From positions 1-14,379 of the forward strand of contig JASLRF010000502.1 in NCBI GenBank assembly GCA_030744095.1: a stretch of DNA of 14,379 nucleotides, in the 5' to 3' direction. Made by a program: the position numbers and the translations under genes. Under the pieces are notes generated by a model. That model was given only the letters and a program-made list of their open reading frames with translations. It made no database searches and was not told the origin of the DNA. This DNA comes from Pirellulaceae bacterium. Lineage in GTDB: Bacteria; Planctomycetota; Planctomycetia; Pirellulales; Pirellulaceae. Below, one piece after another: positions 8,021 to 14,379 of this stretch (positions within the stretch are counted from its first letter, which is position 1; every line of letters begins with the position of its first letter).

Positions 8021-8485
8021 TTACTCGTCGATCATGAACTGGATCTCCGTCAAGTACTTCCTTGGGTTGCCCCGGAAAATCATGCCTGGCCCCTTCACGT
8101 ACACCTCGCGCGACGGGACTCGCGTTTTGATTCCATTCGCGGTGATATGATCCTTAACACGTCGGTACGCGTCTCCGATATTCTCGTACGGACCCAAGTG
8201 CAAGAGCGTGAGGCAACGGCCACCGGGAAGGAGGCGGGTCGAGATACCGTCGACTTCTTTGGCGCTCCGAACCGGCAGGCAGGCTTCGAAGTCGGCGTCG
8301 TCTTCCTTCTTCTCCTGGTCGTAGTGCAGGCAGAACGGTTTCCCACAGATTGAGAATCCAAAGTGCTTTCCGATTTTCGAAAATCCTTGACCGCAATCTG
8401 AGTATTTCCCTTTCATGCGCACACCGGCAATCAACATTTCGTCGACGGTCTTCTCGGTGATCTCAAACGATGGTTGTGTCATCAT
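8021..8485 (-). CDS. GyrI-like small-molecule-binding domain protein
   Basis: The protein has 154 residues from the ATG at 8483-8485, preceded by GGGAG five bases upstream. A second ATG follows immediately, and the in-frame extension to 8530 has no support. The whole chain looks like a stand-alone GyrI-like/AraC effector-binding domain (SHV fold), with the pattern HLGPYENIGDAYRRV in the middle and the C-terminal REVYVKGPGMIFRGNP followed by LTEIQ, where the Glu is the usual ligand-contacting residue. There is no DNA-binding helix-turn-helix, signal peptide or membrane segment, so it is a cytoplasmic ligand-binding or hydrolase-like protein rather than a regulator by itself. Several cysteines (CGQGF, SICGKPFC) are notable. 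It lies 206 bases after cpaE on the same strand and converges on the propeller gene. A link to the pilus is not evident. Confidence 0.85.
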   Translation of the reverse strand: MMTQPSFEITEKTVDEMLIAGVRMKGKYSDCGQGFSKIGKHFGFSICGKPFCLHYDQEKKEDDADFEACLPVRSAKEVDGISTRLLPGGRCLTLLHLGPYENIGDAYRRVKDHITANGIKTRVPSREVYVKGPGMIFRGNPRKYLTEIQFMIDE

Positions 8486-8533
8486 ACCTTCTCCCGTGTC
8501 CGTCGAGACCGGTGGCGCCAAGTGGCGCACCCA

Positions 8534-8575
8534 ATCAAAATAGCCCGATCAACATAGCCCGACCAAGATAGACTG
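8534..8575. repeat. Three tandem 14-base repeats upstream of the GyrI-like gene
   Basis: The units ATCAAAATAGCCCG (8534-8547), ATCAACATAGCCCG (8548-8561) and the degenerate ACCAAGATAGACTG (8562-8575) follow one another exactly. They lie 50-90 bases upstream of the GyrI-like start, where repeated binding sites for a regulator are possible. A simple slipped duplication is the alternative. Confidence 0.7.
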
Positions 8576-8691
8576 CCGCGTGACGCGAGAATAGTGTGAC
8601 ACGGGAATCGTGGAAGCGTGACGCCCGTTGGCAGCGTTTGACAACCTGTTGAAAACCACCAAGGCAGGAAGCTGGCATCTACAACGGACGT

Positions 8692-9942
8692 TTAGTCCGT
8701 GTCCTTGTCCTTGTCCTTGACCTTGGCCTTGGCCTTGGCCTTGGACCGCTTGGGCCAGAAACTCAACCAACCACTCGCGGCGGCGGTTGATTCCTCGCCG
8801 GCAACGGGAGCTTCACCACTGAGCGTCGCAGCCAGGTTAATCACGGACTGTGTGATGCCGGCGTTGGGTGCATGGTCGATCAGCGGAACGCCGTTATTGC
8901 GCACCTCGGCCATCGTCCGATAGTCGTTGGGAATCTGCCACTCGATTTTACGGCCGATCGTCTCCTGAGCCTTCTTCAGGCTGATTTGTCCGTCCTGGAG
9001 GCCCGCTCGGTTGACGATGATCTGGATCTTCTCTTTGAAACCCTCCGCTTCGTCGAGTGACATCAATAAACGGACAACGTTGCGCAAACATGGCAGGTCC
9101 AACTGCGTGAGCAACAAGATGTGCTCGGCAGACTCCAATGCCACCATGTCGACTTCGCTATAGCTTTTGGAAAGGTCGAAGATCAGATGGGAGAATGTCG
9201 CCTTTAGCAGTCCGATGACGCGATAGAGATCATCGGCGGTAATCAGCGACGTGTCCTGCAGTTTGACAGGCCGGGGCAGCAAGTAGAGTCCGGACGAATG
9301 TTTTGTTAAGGAGCGTTTGAGCAACGTGAAATCCAAACGCGAGACATTCTGCGCAACATCGACCAACGTATAGTCTGGGATCGTGTCCAAGAACACGTCT
9401 GCGTCGCCAACGGACAGATCGAGGTCGATCAAGGCCACCGAGAGGTGAGGCCGCATGGCGAGCACACAGCCCAGATTGACCGCCAGGCTCGTCGTGCCAA
9501 CACCGCCGGTTGCGCCGGCCACCGCAATGACTTTGCAGCCTCGCGTTTTACCTTCCCCCTGCCCGAAACGTTGGTTGCTGATCCGTTCGATTGCGCCAAC
9601 CAGATCCTCGACGCTAACTGGCTGCGTGAGGAACTCCTTTGCGCCAGCTCGTATGGTCTGCAGAATCAATTGGCCATCCGTGGAAGAGCTGACCACAAGA
9701 ATACTGCATTCAGGCGCGCTTTCGCGCAAGCCTTCGATCAATGTCAGAGCTTTGTCGGCGTCGTGATCGACAGAGACAATACCAATTTCAGGATTGGTTT
9801 GTCCGACCACATCGGCAAAAAATTCGTAACGTGAACATTCGGCTTCCAGCCACACGACATCCATGCCCAGTAGCATTGACTTAAGGGCGTCTCGCGTGGT
9901 GTCGTTCGGATCGACAATTGCTAAACGAAGTACGTTGCTCAT
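8692..9942 (-). CDS. cpaE: CpaE-like Tad pilus assembly ATPase with receiver-like N-terminus
   Basis: The protein has 416 residues. Residues 1-125 form a receiver-like domain (IVDPND at 9-14, possible acceptor Asp59, GAKEFLTQPV at 100-109). The conserved phospho-switch Lys appears to be replaced in the TQP segment, so it is probably a pseudo-receiver that aids localisation. Residues 136-390 are a MinD/ParA-type P-loop NTPase with a deviant Walker A, AGATGGVGTTS (142-152), and LIDLDLSVGD (171-180) with Asp173 and Asp175. CpaE proteins help place and assemble the Tad secretion machine at the inner membrane. The last 16 residues are a Lys-Ala then Lys-Asp repeat encoded by a hexanucleotide array. 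The gene is the last Tad gene here; no cpaF follows. The start at 9940-9942 has only a weak ribosome site. Confidence 0.92.
   Translation of the reverse strand: MSNVLRLAIVDPNDTTRDALKSMLLGMDVVWLEAECSRYEFFADVVGQTNPEIGIVSVDHDADKALTLIEGLRESAPECSILVVSSSTDGQLILQTIRAGAKEFLTQPVSVEDLVGAIERISNQRFGQGEGKTRGCKVIAVAGATGGVGTTSLAVNLGCVLAMRPHLSVALIDLDLSVGDADVFLDTIPDYTLVDVAQNVSRLDFTLLKRSLTKHSSGLYLLPRPVKLQDTSLITADDLYRVIGLLKATFSHLIFDLSKSYSEVDMVALESAEHILLLTQLDLPCLRNVVRLLMSLDEAEGFKEKIQIIVNRAGLQDGQISLKKAQETIGRKIEWQIPNDYRTMAEVRNNGVPLIDHAPNAGITQSVINLAATLSGEAPVAGEESTAAASGWLSFWPKRSKAKAKAKVKDKDKDTD
8701..8743. repeat. Hexanucleotide tandem repeat coding the CpaE C-terminal tail
   Basis: About seven copies of a six-base unit (GTCCTT changing to GGCCTT on the plus strand) encode alternating Lys-Asp and Lys-Ala pairs at the end of CpaE. 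Because the unit is six bases, gain or loss of copies changes tail length but keeps the frame and the stop codon. Confidence 0.85.
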
Positions 9943-10126
9943 CAGTTGCCATCCATTGAGAAGAGAAGGCGATGCTTGGTGTGAGCCATTCTCACTAGAA
10001 AGCTTGTATCAGGTTCTTCTTTACAAATGAGTCAAGTTTTCAGCGACGGGCACCGACCGCAGGTTGGCCGGGGAGCGGGTCGTTGCAGCCGAGCGATAGC
10101 TCGAATTGGTCCGAGGCACAGCCTCA
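9943..10126. other. cpaC-cpaE intergenic region with a weak promoter candidate
   Basis: This 184-base gap is larger than needed for co-translation. On the minus strand TTGACT (10030-10035) and GATACA (10005-10010) could be -35 and -10 boxes, but their 19-base spacing makes the match weak. A GTGAG/CTCAC inverted repeat lies at 9981-9995 just downstream and could be an operator. Two small hairpins follow the cpaC stop. No small ORF with a ribosome site was found. Confidence 0.3.
10090..10125. repeat. Twin short hairpins after cpaC
   Basis: Two perfect five-base-arm palindromes lie ten bases apart: CGAGC/GCTCG (10090-10103, loop of four) and GAGGC/GCCTC (10113-10125, loop of three). They begin one base after the cpaC stop. 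There is no T-run, so they may slow 3' decay or be REP-like rather than terminate. Confidence 0.5.
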
Positions 10127-11737
10127 CTAGTTGAATTCGTCGTATCCAAATGGCCCGATTAACGTCGGAGGGCCACTGGAGTTTGCCGGAGTTTGATCGG
10201 CCGGTGTCACCGATTGTCGTGGTATTCGCAGGCTGCCGGTCGAAGTTGAACGCGCTGGGATCGGATTACTACCTGGTATGACCGCGGGTCGGGAACTTTG
10301 CGGCGATGGTGTGGTTCTCGTGTCCAGCAGTTGATGGCCGGCTGGTCTGTTCGCTCCGGTGCATTGCTGGCATCCGTCACCGTCGCAGCACTTGGGCACT
10401 TCCAGGTAGCCTCGGAAATAGAGGTCGACGTCGTTGGGTTGATCGGTTAATTGTCCCGGGCCACAAGGTGGCATTTCGTGTGGATCCAAAGCCGAGACGA
10501 ACTCGGGGGTCACCAAGATCAATAGCTCGATTTCGTTGTGTTGCTCCTGAACACGACGAAAAGCAGCTCCAACCCAAGGCAAGTCAGAAAGCCAAGGCAA
10601 TCCCATGTTCTCCGCTTCGGTTTGAGTCTGGATCAACCCGGCCAGCGCCAACGTCTGACCCGCGTTCATTTCGACCGCAGTGTCGGCCCAACGGGTCCGC
10701 AGCCCGGGTACGGTGGTACTATTGATGGTCACACTTCGTGAAGGGTCGATTTCGCTGATTTGCGGACGTACCTCCAAGCGAATCCGGCCATTTCCGAGCA
10801 CGATGGGTACGAAGTCGACGCGCGTTCCAAACTCGCGATACTCGACCGAAATCGTGCCTAGGCTCTGTGGTACAAGAATCGGAAACTCGCCACCCGAACT
10901 AAAGCTGGCCGGGCGACCACTGACCGTCACGAGTGTCGGTTCGGCCAGGATCTTGACCATGTTGTACTGACGAAGGGCTTCGAGAAAGCTAAAGAACGAT
11001 CTGCCACCACCCACAACCGTCGCTGCGAGCGTCTCGGCACCCGAACTGGTCACGCCGCCGCCGCCGCTCACGATCAATCCGGAAGCGGATTGGATGATGC
11101 CGTCAGCGCCGCTGAAGAGCGCCCAGTCGAATCCCACTTTCCGCAACTTCGTGCGTGATACTTCCATCACTTTGACGTGCAGCAGGATCTGCTGGACTCC
11201 GCCAACGGTAATGTTGTTGATCACACTCGGGTAATAGTCCTCTGCCATCTTGATGATCCGGCTGACCATTTCCACTTGGGGTACGTAGCCGGAAATCACA
11301 ACACTGCTGGCTAGCGGGCGGACGCGCAAGGTGGCGTCGGGAAATTCTGTCAACAACAGGTTCTCGAGTTCGCGGGCGTCGCCATAGACCAGGATGTCAA
11401 TGGAGAATTCCTGGTCCTTGTCGTCCCAGACCGTCAGGCTCGTGAAGCCCGTTTGCAGCGCGGAGATCTGCACCTGATTCGCGGAGATCGGTTGTGCCCG
11501 AATAACCGTTTCATTTTCGACTAGTACCTGAGGAATCTTGTGATCCGTGGTAATGATCCGGCTGGTGTTGATGATCATCTCAAGTCGTTCGCCGGCGCCG
11601 CTGATCTTGAATTTCAACGGTTGTCGCCCAGGAGCGGGGCGTCTCGTCGATTGGCTCCAGGCAGACTGTCCGAAGGGACCTGTTAGTAGGAGCAGTCCCA
11701 GCAAAGTGGCGATCGCCAAAAGGCGGTTCTTAGACAT
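10127..11737 (-). CDS. cpaC: CpaC/RcpA outer-membrane secretin of the Tad pilus
   Basis: The protein has 536 residues, with a signal peptide at 1-29 (hydrophobic LLAIATLLGLLLLTG, cut near AWSQS). It forms the outer-membrane ring through which the Flp pilus leaves. An N-terminal pilus secretin domain lies at about 42-117, a BON-like domain at about 121-179, and the secretin/type II-III core at about 181-415. Core hallmarks are VKILAEPTLVTVSGRPASF (261-279), FLEALRQYNM, VPGLRTRWADTAVEMNAGQTLALAGLI (343-369) and LPWVGAAFR. After about residue 416 the chain changes to a non-conserved tail with a cysteine cluster, CCDGDGCQQC (450-459), and then a long Pro/Ser/Thr-rich stretch. AAGGAAG precedes the ATG at 11735-11737. 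It sits 90 bases after cpaB. Confidence 0.95.
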   Translation of the reverse strand: MSKNRLLAIATLLGLLLLTGPFGQSAWSQSTRRPAPGRQPLKFKISGAGERLEMIINTSRIITTDHKIPQVLVENETVIRAQPISANQVQISALQTGFTSLTVWDDKDQEFSIDILVYGDARELENLLLTEFPDATLRVRPLASSVVISGYVPQVEMVSRIIKMAEDYYPSVINNITVGGVQQILLHVKVMEVSRTKLRKVGFDWALFSGADGIIQSASGLIVSGGGGVTSSGAETLAATVVGGGRSFFSFLEALRQYNMVKILAEPTLVTVSGRPASFSSGGEFPILVPQSLGTISVEYREFGTRVDFVPIVLGNGRIRLEVRPQISEIDPSRSVTINSTTVPGLRTRWADTAVEMNAGQTLALAGLIQTQTEAENMGLPWLSDLPWVGAAFRRVQEQHNEIELLILVTPEFVSALDPHEMPPCGPGQLTDQPNDVDLYFRGYLEVPKCCDGDGCQQCTGANRPAGHQLLDTRTTPSPQSSRPAVIPGSNPIPARSTSTGSLRIPRQSVTPADQTPANSSGPPTLIGPFGYDEFN

Positions 11738-11827
11738 GCTTCGCTTCCTTGCGATTTTGCGTTCAACACCAACGCTGTCTAGTTACTAAATATCCACGCC
11801 AGAATCCATGCCGCGGCTGACGTCGTG

Positions 11828-12871
11828 TCAGTTTTCGTCTGGTTCGGATTCCATTTCGTCGTCTGACGAGTCACCAACCGGTTCGTCGGACGAAGTTGCT
11901 CCTGTCACGGGTGCCACGGCAGCGGACGGAGCCGCCACCGCTTGATCGGCAAAAACCTCCGTGGGCAACTTATTCTCGTCAGTCCATTCGAATTCCCGAC
12001 TTCCCGTAGCGGACAAGACGATCATATTCCATTTAGGCCCTTCCGCCGGTGAGGCAACAGGTTGCGATGGAGTCGTGTCATTCTGTGTGTTCAGCCATGA
12101 CGTGAAATCGGAGTTTCCACTGCCTTGGTTCTGCTCTTCGTTGGCGCTCTCGGACGTCTGGCCCAACATCGACTGCACTGTTTCGCCGTCGCTGACATAT
12201 TCGGTGGCCTCGTCTGGGCGGCGCAGACTAATGAACAACGTTCCCAACTCCTTGCCCAACATGACTGTCTCTGCCTGTTTGGGCGTCACCAACAACGAGA
12301 CGGTTTTGAGGTTGCGCGTTCTGCCATCGTCATCGACGCTGCGATCCGTTGCGCCGTCCACACCAAAAACATTGATGTCGCGAAGCAGCGTGCGTGTGCC
12401 GGTCTCAGCGATTTCCGCGCTCTTACGAAAGAACACCAACAGATCGACCCGGTCGCCTGGTTGCAATAATCCGGAAACGGCCGAAGCAACCGTCACGGGG
12501 ACGGAAACCACACGGAAACCCTTGGGAATCGTAATCGCCTCGCTGCCGCGAACATTTGAATCCATCAACTTGGCAGACATGATCGGCTCGCCGGCGTAAA
12601 GTCGTGTCCGCGTAAATTGGTCTTCCAATTGTTCCAATTCGATGATCGCCCCCTCGGGCACGCGGTCCTTGGGCCACTCTTCCAACTTGACATTCTGGGC
12701 GTCAAGTTTTTCGCCAACACTCACGTCGGTAATAGCAACAAAGATCTTGGCCGTTTCTACTTTGCCATTGCCGGAACTTGATGCGCGCTCCATGTATTGA
12801 CTGACCCCGATGGACGCGACCAGGCCGCAGCCCACCGCAACCACAAACAGCATCATGTTCTTGGCTTTCAT
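11828..12871 (-). CDS. cpaB: CpaB/RcpC SAF-domain Tad pilus assembly protein
   Basis: The protein has 347 residues. A single N-terminal membrane helix (about 5-25, MMLFVVAVGCGLVASIGVSQY) anchors it in the inner membrane with the rest in the periplasm. A SAF domain follows at about 40-105 (AITDVSVGEKLDAQNVKLEEW and AGEPIMSAKL), then the RcpC core at about 112-220 (GFRVVSVPVTVASAVSGLLQPGDRVDLLVFF and TVSLLVTPKQAETVMLG). The tail from about 220 is low-complexity (Gln, Asn, Ser) and ends in a strongly acidic stretch. CpaB links the secretin to the inner-membrane parts and may touch peptidoglycan or outer-membrane sugar. AAGGAAA lies before the ATG at 12869-12871. It is in the expected order between cpaA and cpaC. 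Confidence 0.94.
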   Translation of the reverse strand: MKAKNMMLFVVAVGCGLVASIGVSQYMERASSSGNGKVETAKIFVAITDVSVGEKLDAQNVKLEEWPKDRVPEGAIIELEQLEDQFTRTRLYAGEPIMSAKLMDSNVRGSEAITIPKGFRVVSVPVTVASAVSGLLQPGDRVDLLVFFRKSAEIAETGTRTLLRDINVFGVDGATDRSVDDDGRTRNLKTVSLLVTPKQAETVMLGKELGTLFISLRRPDEATEYVSDGETVQSMLGQTSESANEEQNQGSGNSDFTSWLNTQNDTTPSQPVASPAEGPKWNMIVLSATGSREFEWTDENKLPTEVFADQAVAAPSAAVAPVTGATSSDEPVGDSSDDEMESEPDEN

Positions 12872-13105
12872 CCGTTGTTTCCTTGTCGTTAACGCGACGG
12901 CGTAGCGAAAGTCTTTGCCGCCGTGGGAAGCGTCTGCCTTGGCTCATTGCCCACAAGCGGGCCGCTCACCATGGAATCTGCTCATCGTTGTTTTCGGAAT
13001 GACCGACACAGTTTGTGCAATTTGAACCATAAGGACGTTAATCTCTTCTCATCTACCCGACATTGTTCATGAATCCTAAAGCTCCGATAGACCTTAGTTT
13101 AACTA
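12872..13105. other. cpaA-cpaB intergenic region
   Basis: This 234-base gap is AT-richer near cpaA. Two short ORFs of 27 and 28 codons read through it on the minus strand but neither has a ribosome site. I see no terminator hairpin or clear promoter in it. Confidence 0.4.
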
Positions 13106-13690
13106 TCAGATAAGCATGCCCATCCAGGCAAAATAGAACAATGCGCCAATCGTGATTGGGATGCCATAAGGGAGTTTTCGCATCGTACTTTTCCGGCCAG
13201 CTGCAATCTCTGCCAGCTTCTCTGGATCACGAATCGTGTTGATCTCATTCAAGATTGTGAAGAACTGCCGGTAGTGGTGCGACCAAGTACCCGACAGCAG
13301 TGCCATCGCAATGGCGAGAACGCCGCCGACGATGGATCCCACGCAATACGCATAGAATGTGGCAGTCACATGGACCCAGGCACCGCACCCCATGAGCAGC
13401 TTGACGTCGCCGGCACCCATGCCTCCGATGGCGTAAGCAGGCAGGAGGATGGCCAGACCAACAAGGGTACCAAGCAAACTCCAGCCCAAGCCATGGAGCC
13501 ATGGATCACCGTTGTATGCATAAGAAACCGAACTGAACACCCAGCCGCTGACGATCAACGGATAGGTCAGCCAGTTAGGCACTTTTAGTTTCACGCCGTC
13601 GATGACCGCTGCCACGATCATGGCTGTCGAGAGAAACCAGATGTGCCAGTTTTCGATGACACCGGCCTGCAAGTTCGTGATCACGTCCAT
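13106..13690 (-). CDS. cpaA: Prepilin peptidase CpaA/TadV (type IV, A24 family)
   Basis: The protein has 194 residues. I start it at the ATG at 13688-13690 because GGGGAA lies five bases upstream; an extension to a TTG at 13753 has no ribosome site and would code a repeat tract. It is a multi-pass inner-membrane aspartyl protease that removes the leader of Flp. Catalytic aspartates are Asp31 in AAVIDGVKLKVPNWLTYP and Asp95 in GGMGAGDVKLL (GxGD motif). About five or six hydrophobic segments are visible. The methyltransferase-type N-terminal domain of PilD is absent, as in TadV/CpaA proteins. It follows flp and the 36-codon membrane peptide and precedes cpaB by 234 bases. Confidence 0.94.
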   Translation of the reverse strand: MDVITNLQAGVIENWHIWFLSTAMIVAAVIDGVKLKVPNWLTYPLIVSGWVFSSVSYAYNGDPWLHGLGWSLLGTLVGLAILLPAYAIGGMGAGDVKLLMGCGAWVHVTATFYAYCVGSIVGGVLAIAMALLSGTWSHHYRQFFTILNEINTIRDPEKLAEIAAGRKSTMRKLPYGIPITIGALFYFAWMGMLI

Positions 13691-13701
13691 CTTGATTCCC
13701 C

Positions 13702-13728
13702 GTGTGTATCGCGAAGGTGTGTATCGCG
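13702..13728. repeat. 15-base-period direct repeat before cpaA
   Basis: GTGTGTATCGCG occurs at 13702-13713 and again at 13717-13728, with a decayed third copy just beyond. It ends 11 bases upstream of the cpaA start and includes no ribosome site itself. It may be a regulator site or a slippage product. Confidence 0.6.
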
Positions 13729-13778
13729 TTGGCGTGTGCGCGGGGCGGTTCAAGTGGAACGGCTGAGGATCGCGTTCA

Positions 13779-13889
13779 CTAAAACCGCATTGTTAATAAA
13801 TAGCTTACAACAGCGGTGATGGCCGTCACAAAACAGCACACAATTTCAACCGCATGTGCCATAAGATCCACTGAATCCAAACCGTACAT
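13779..13889 (-). CDS. 36-residue single-helix membrane peptide in the Tad locus
   Basis: Reading from the ATG at 13887-13889 to TAG at 13779-13781 gives 36 residues, beginning MYGLDSVDLM and ending SYLLTMRF. GGGAG lies seven bases upstream of the ATG, an ideal spacing. Residues 12-32 form a hydrophobic helix (HAVEIVCCFVTAITAVVSYLL) with two Cys, and the C-terminus is Arg-Phe. It lies between the flp terminator and cpaA. Its IVC..TAITAV stretch resembles the Flp helix (IVCLTAITAV), and at the DNA level GCCATCACCGC is shared, so it could be a degenerate flp copy or a minor pilus subunit. The prepilin Gly is replaced by Met. I do not recognise a family for it; it could also be a chance ORF. Confidence 0.5.
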   Translation of the reverse strand: MYGLDSVDLMAHAVEIVCCFVTAITAVVSYLLTMRF

Positions 13890-13988
13890 TACTTCGCTCC
13901 CATTCGTGTCTTCCTGCGGCGTCCGTCAGGACTGACTACGTCCGCGACCGGCGACATCAGCTTTGCCGGCAACGGGACGTTCTGAAAG

Positions 13989-14033
13989 GCAAAACTCCCC
14001 CGTGGCGAATTTCACCACGGGGGCTGGTTTTGC
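13989..14033 (-). terminator. Rho-independent terminator after flp
   Basis: Stem CCCCCGTGG/CCACGGGGG (13997-14005 with 14015-14023, nine-base loop) is flanked by GTTTTGC and GCAAAAC, which can extend the stem. Read on the minus strand the stem is followed by AGTTTTG. It lies 31 bases after the flp stop, so most transcripts should end after the pilin and only read-through would reach the machine genes. Its symmetry lets it work from both sides. Confidence 0.88.
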
Positions 14034-14064
14034 TTCCGAACAAAGATGGCTTGCGTCGCGAAGG

Positions 14065-14250
14065 TTAGCTGCCGGCACCGCCGACTTGGGCCGCGATGTT
14101 GGTGAACTGCGCGGAGGCCTGCGTACCCACGGCGGTGATGGCGGTCAAGCAGACAATCACGATCAGGGCGAGCATCACAGCATATTCGACTGCTGTGGGG
14201 CCATCTTCGGACTTGAGGAAACGCTGTACTTTCTTGGCGAATCTTTTCAT
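14065..14250 (-). CDS. flp: Flp-family type IVb prepilin
   Basis: The protein has 61 residues from the ATG at 14248-14250, chosen because GGGAGGAAG lies just upstream; the in-frame extension to 14319 lacks support. It is the major subunit of the Tad/Flp pilus. The basic leader MKRFAKKVQRFLKSEDG (17 residues) ends in Gly, the CpaA cut site, and the mature chain begins PTAVEY, with the required Glu at +5 and Tyr at +6. A hydrophobic helix (AVMLALIVIVCLTAITAVG) follows, and the C-terminus is short and Gly-rich. Length and layout are typical for Flp. The strong ribosome site and the terminator right behind it fit high expression of the subunit over the assembly proteins. Confidence 0.96.
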   Translation of the reverse strand: MKRFAKKVQRFLKSEDGPTAVEYAVMLALIVIVCLTAITAVGTQASAQFTNIAAQVGGAGS

Positions 14251-14324
14251 AACTTCCTCCCAATAAATGCGGCTGCATCCGACCTCACGTTCGGTCGGGA
14301 AACAAAACCAACAAAACAAACGTA

Positions 14325-14336
14325 CGATTCGAATCG
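14325..14336. promoter_or_regulatory. Perfect 12-base palindrome upstream of flp
   Basis: CGATTCGAATCG is its own reverse complement and lies 75-86 bases before the flp start, in a plausible regulator position. The flp leader between them is T-rich on the coding strand. I could not assign -35/-10 or sigma-54 boxes. Confidence 0.35.
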
Positions 14337-14379
14337 AGGCGTGAACTACGGAAAACCAATTCCAGTTCGTGGCGTCGTC

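Noticed and set aside
8534..8575. Possible CRISPR array
   Set aside because: Units are 14 bases, directly abutting, with no spacers.
11961..12599. 212-codon plus-strand open frame
   Set aside because: Antisense to cpaB, which has an intact SAF domain in the expected operon position.
12872..12980. 27-codon minus-strand ORF (MVSGPLVGNEP...) before cpaB
   Set aside because: No Shine-Dalgarno sequence and no hydrophobic or compositional feature; kept out of the gene list.
13691..13753. N-terminal extension of cpaA to a TTG codon
   Set aside because: No ribosome site, repeat-coded residues, and a good GGGGAA site serves the internal ATG.
13989..14033. Possible riboswitch or structured RNA
   Set aside because: A single stem with flanking A and T tracts is fully explained as a terminator.
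14065..14278. 88-codon frame overlapping flp in another phase
   Set aside because: Overlaps the clear Flp prepilin; its translation is low-quality and Arg/His-rich.

Overview
The window looks like chromosomal DNA of a planctomycete, probably of the Pirellula/Rhodopirellula type. The evidence is a sulfatase with a C-terminal HEAT region, a very large exported protein joining PQQ-type propeller, LamG and methyltransferase domains, a planctomycete-style BNR/sialidase-like protein, and a Tad pilus locus in the order flp - cpaA - cpaB - cpaC - cpaE. This assignment rests on family recognition from the sequence alone; no database search was run. I see no rRNA, tRNA, CRISPR array or complete mobile element.

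Left part (1-3489, all on the minus strand). Bases 1-39 hold the first 13 codons of a gene that leaves the window, behind a very strong ribosome binding site. Next is an exported BNR/sialidase-like protein that stops abruptly after 191 codons and looks truncated. A REPIN-like pair of inverted, GTAG-tagged palindromes (749-811) separates it from a compact gene group: sulfatase (628 aa), a 50-codon small ORF, and a GNAT acetyltransferase, with gaps of only 23 and 18 bases.

Middle part (3490-8485). A 251-base divergent region separates the sulfatase from a 1386-residue exported multidomain protein on the plus strand (quinoprotein-like propeller, LamG, FN3/phosphatase-N-like domain, class I SAM methyltransferase fold, second propeller). 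That gene faces a small GyrI-like ligand-binding protein on the minus strand. Between them lies a long nearly perfect hairpin (7921-7971), each arm of which is itself palindromic.

Right part (8692-14250, minus strand). This is the front half of a Tad/Flp type IVb pilus locus: Flp prepilin, an efficient-looking terminator, a 36-codon single-helix membrane peptide not expected in the canonical cluster, prepilin peptidase CpaA, SAF-domain protein CpaB, secretin CpaC and the CpaE-like ATPase with a receiver-like N-terminus. The assembly ATPase (CpaF) and the inner-membrane platform (TadB/TadC) do not follow CpaE and must lie elsewhere if the pilus works. Flp would be made as pre-pilin, cut by CpaA, and exported through the CpaC secretin with CpaB and CpaE helping assembly. 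The left and middle genes look like exported machinery acting on sulfated or otherwise complex polysaccharide, which is an inference from domain content.

The most interesting points are the small pilin-like membrane peptide in the Tad locus, the methyltransferase fold inside a protein with an export signal, the sulfatase-linked 50-codon ORF, two REP-like palindrome families, and the truncated sialidase beside the window edge.
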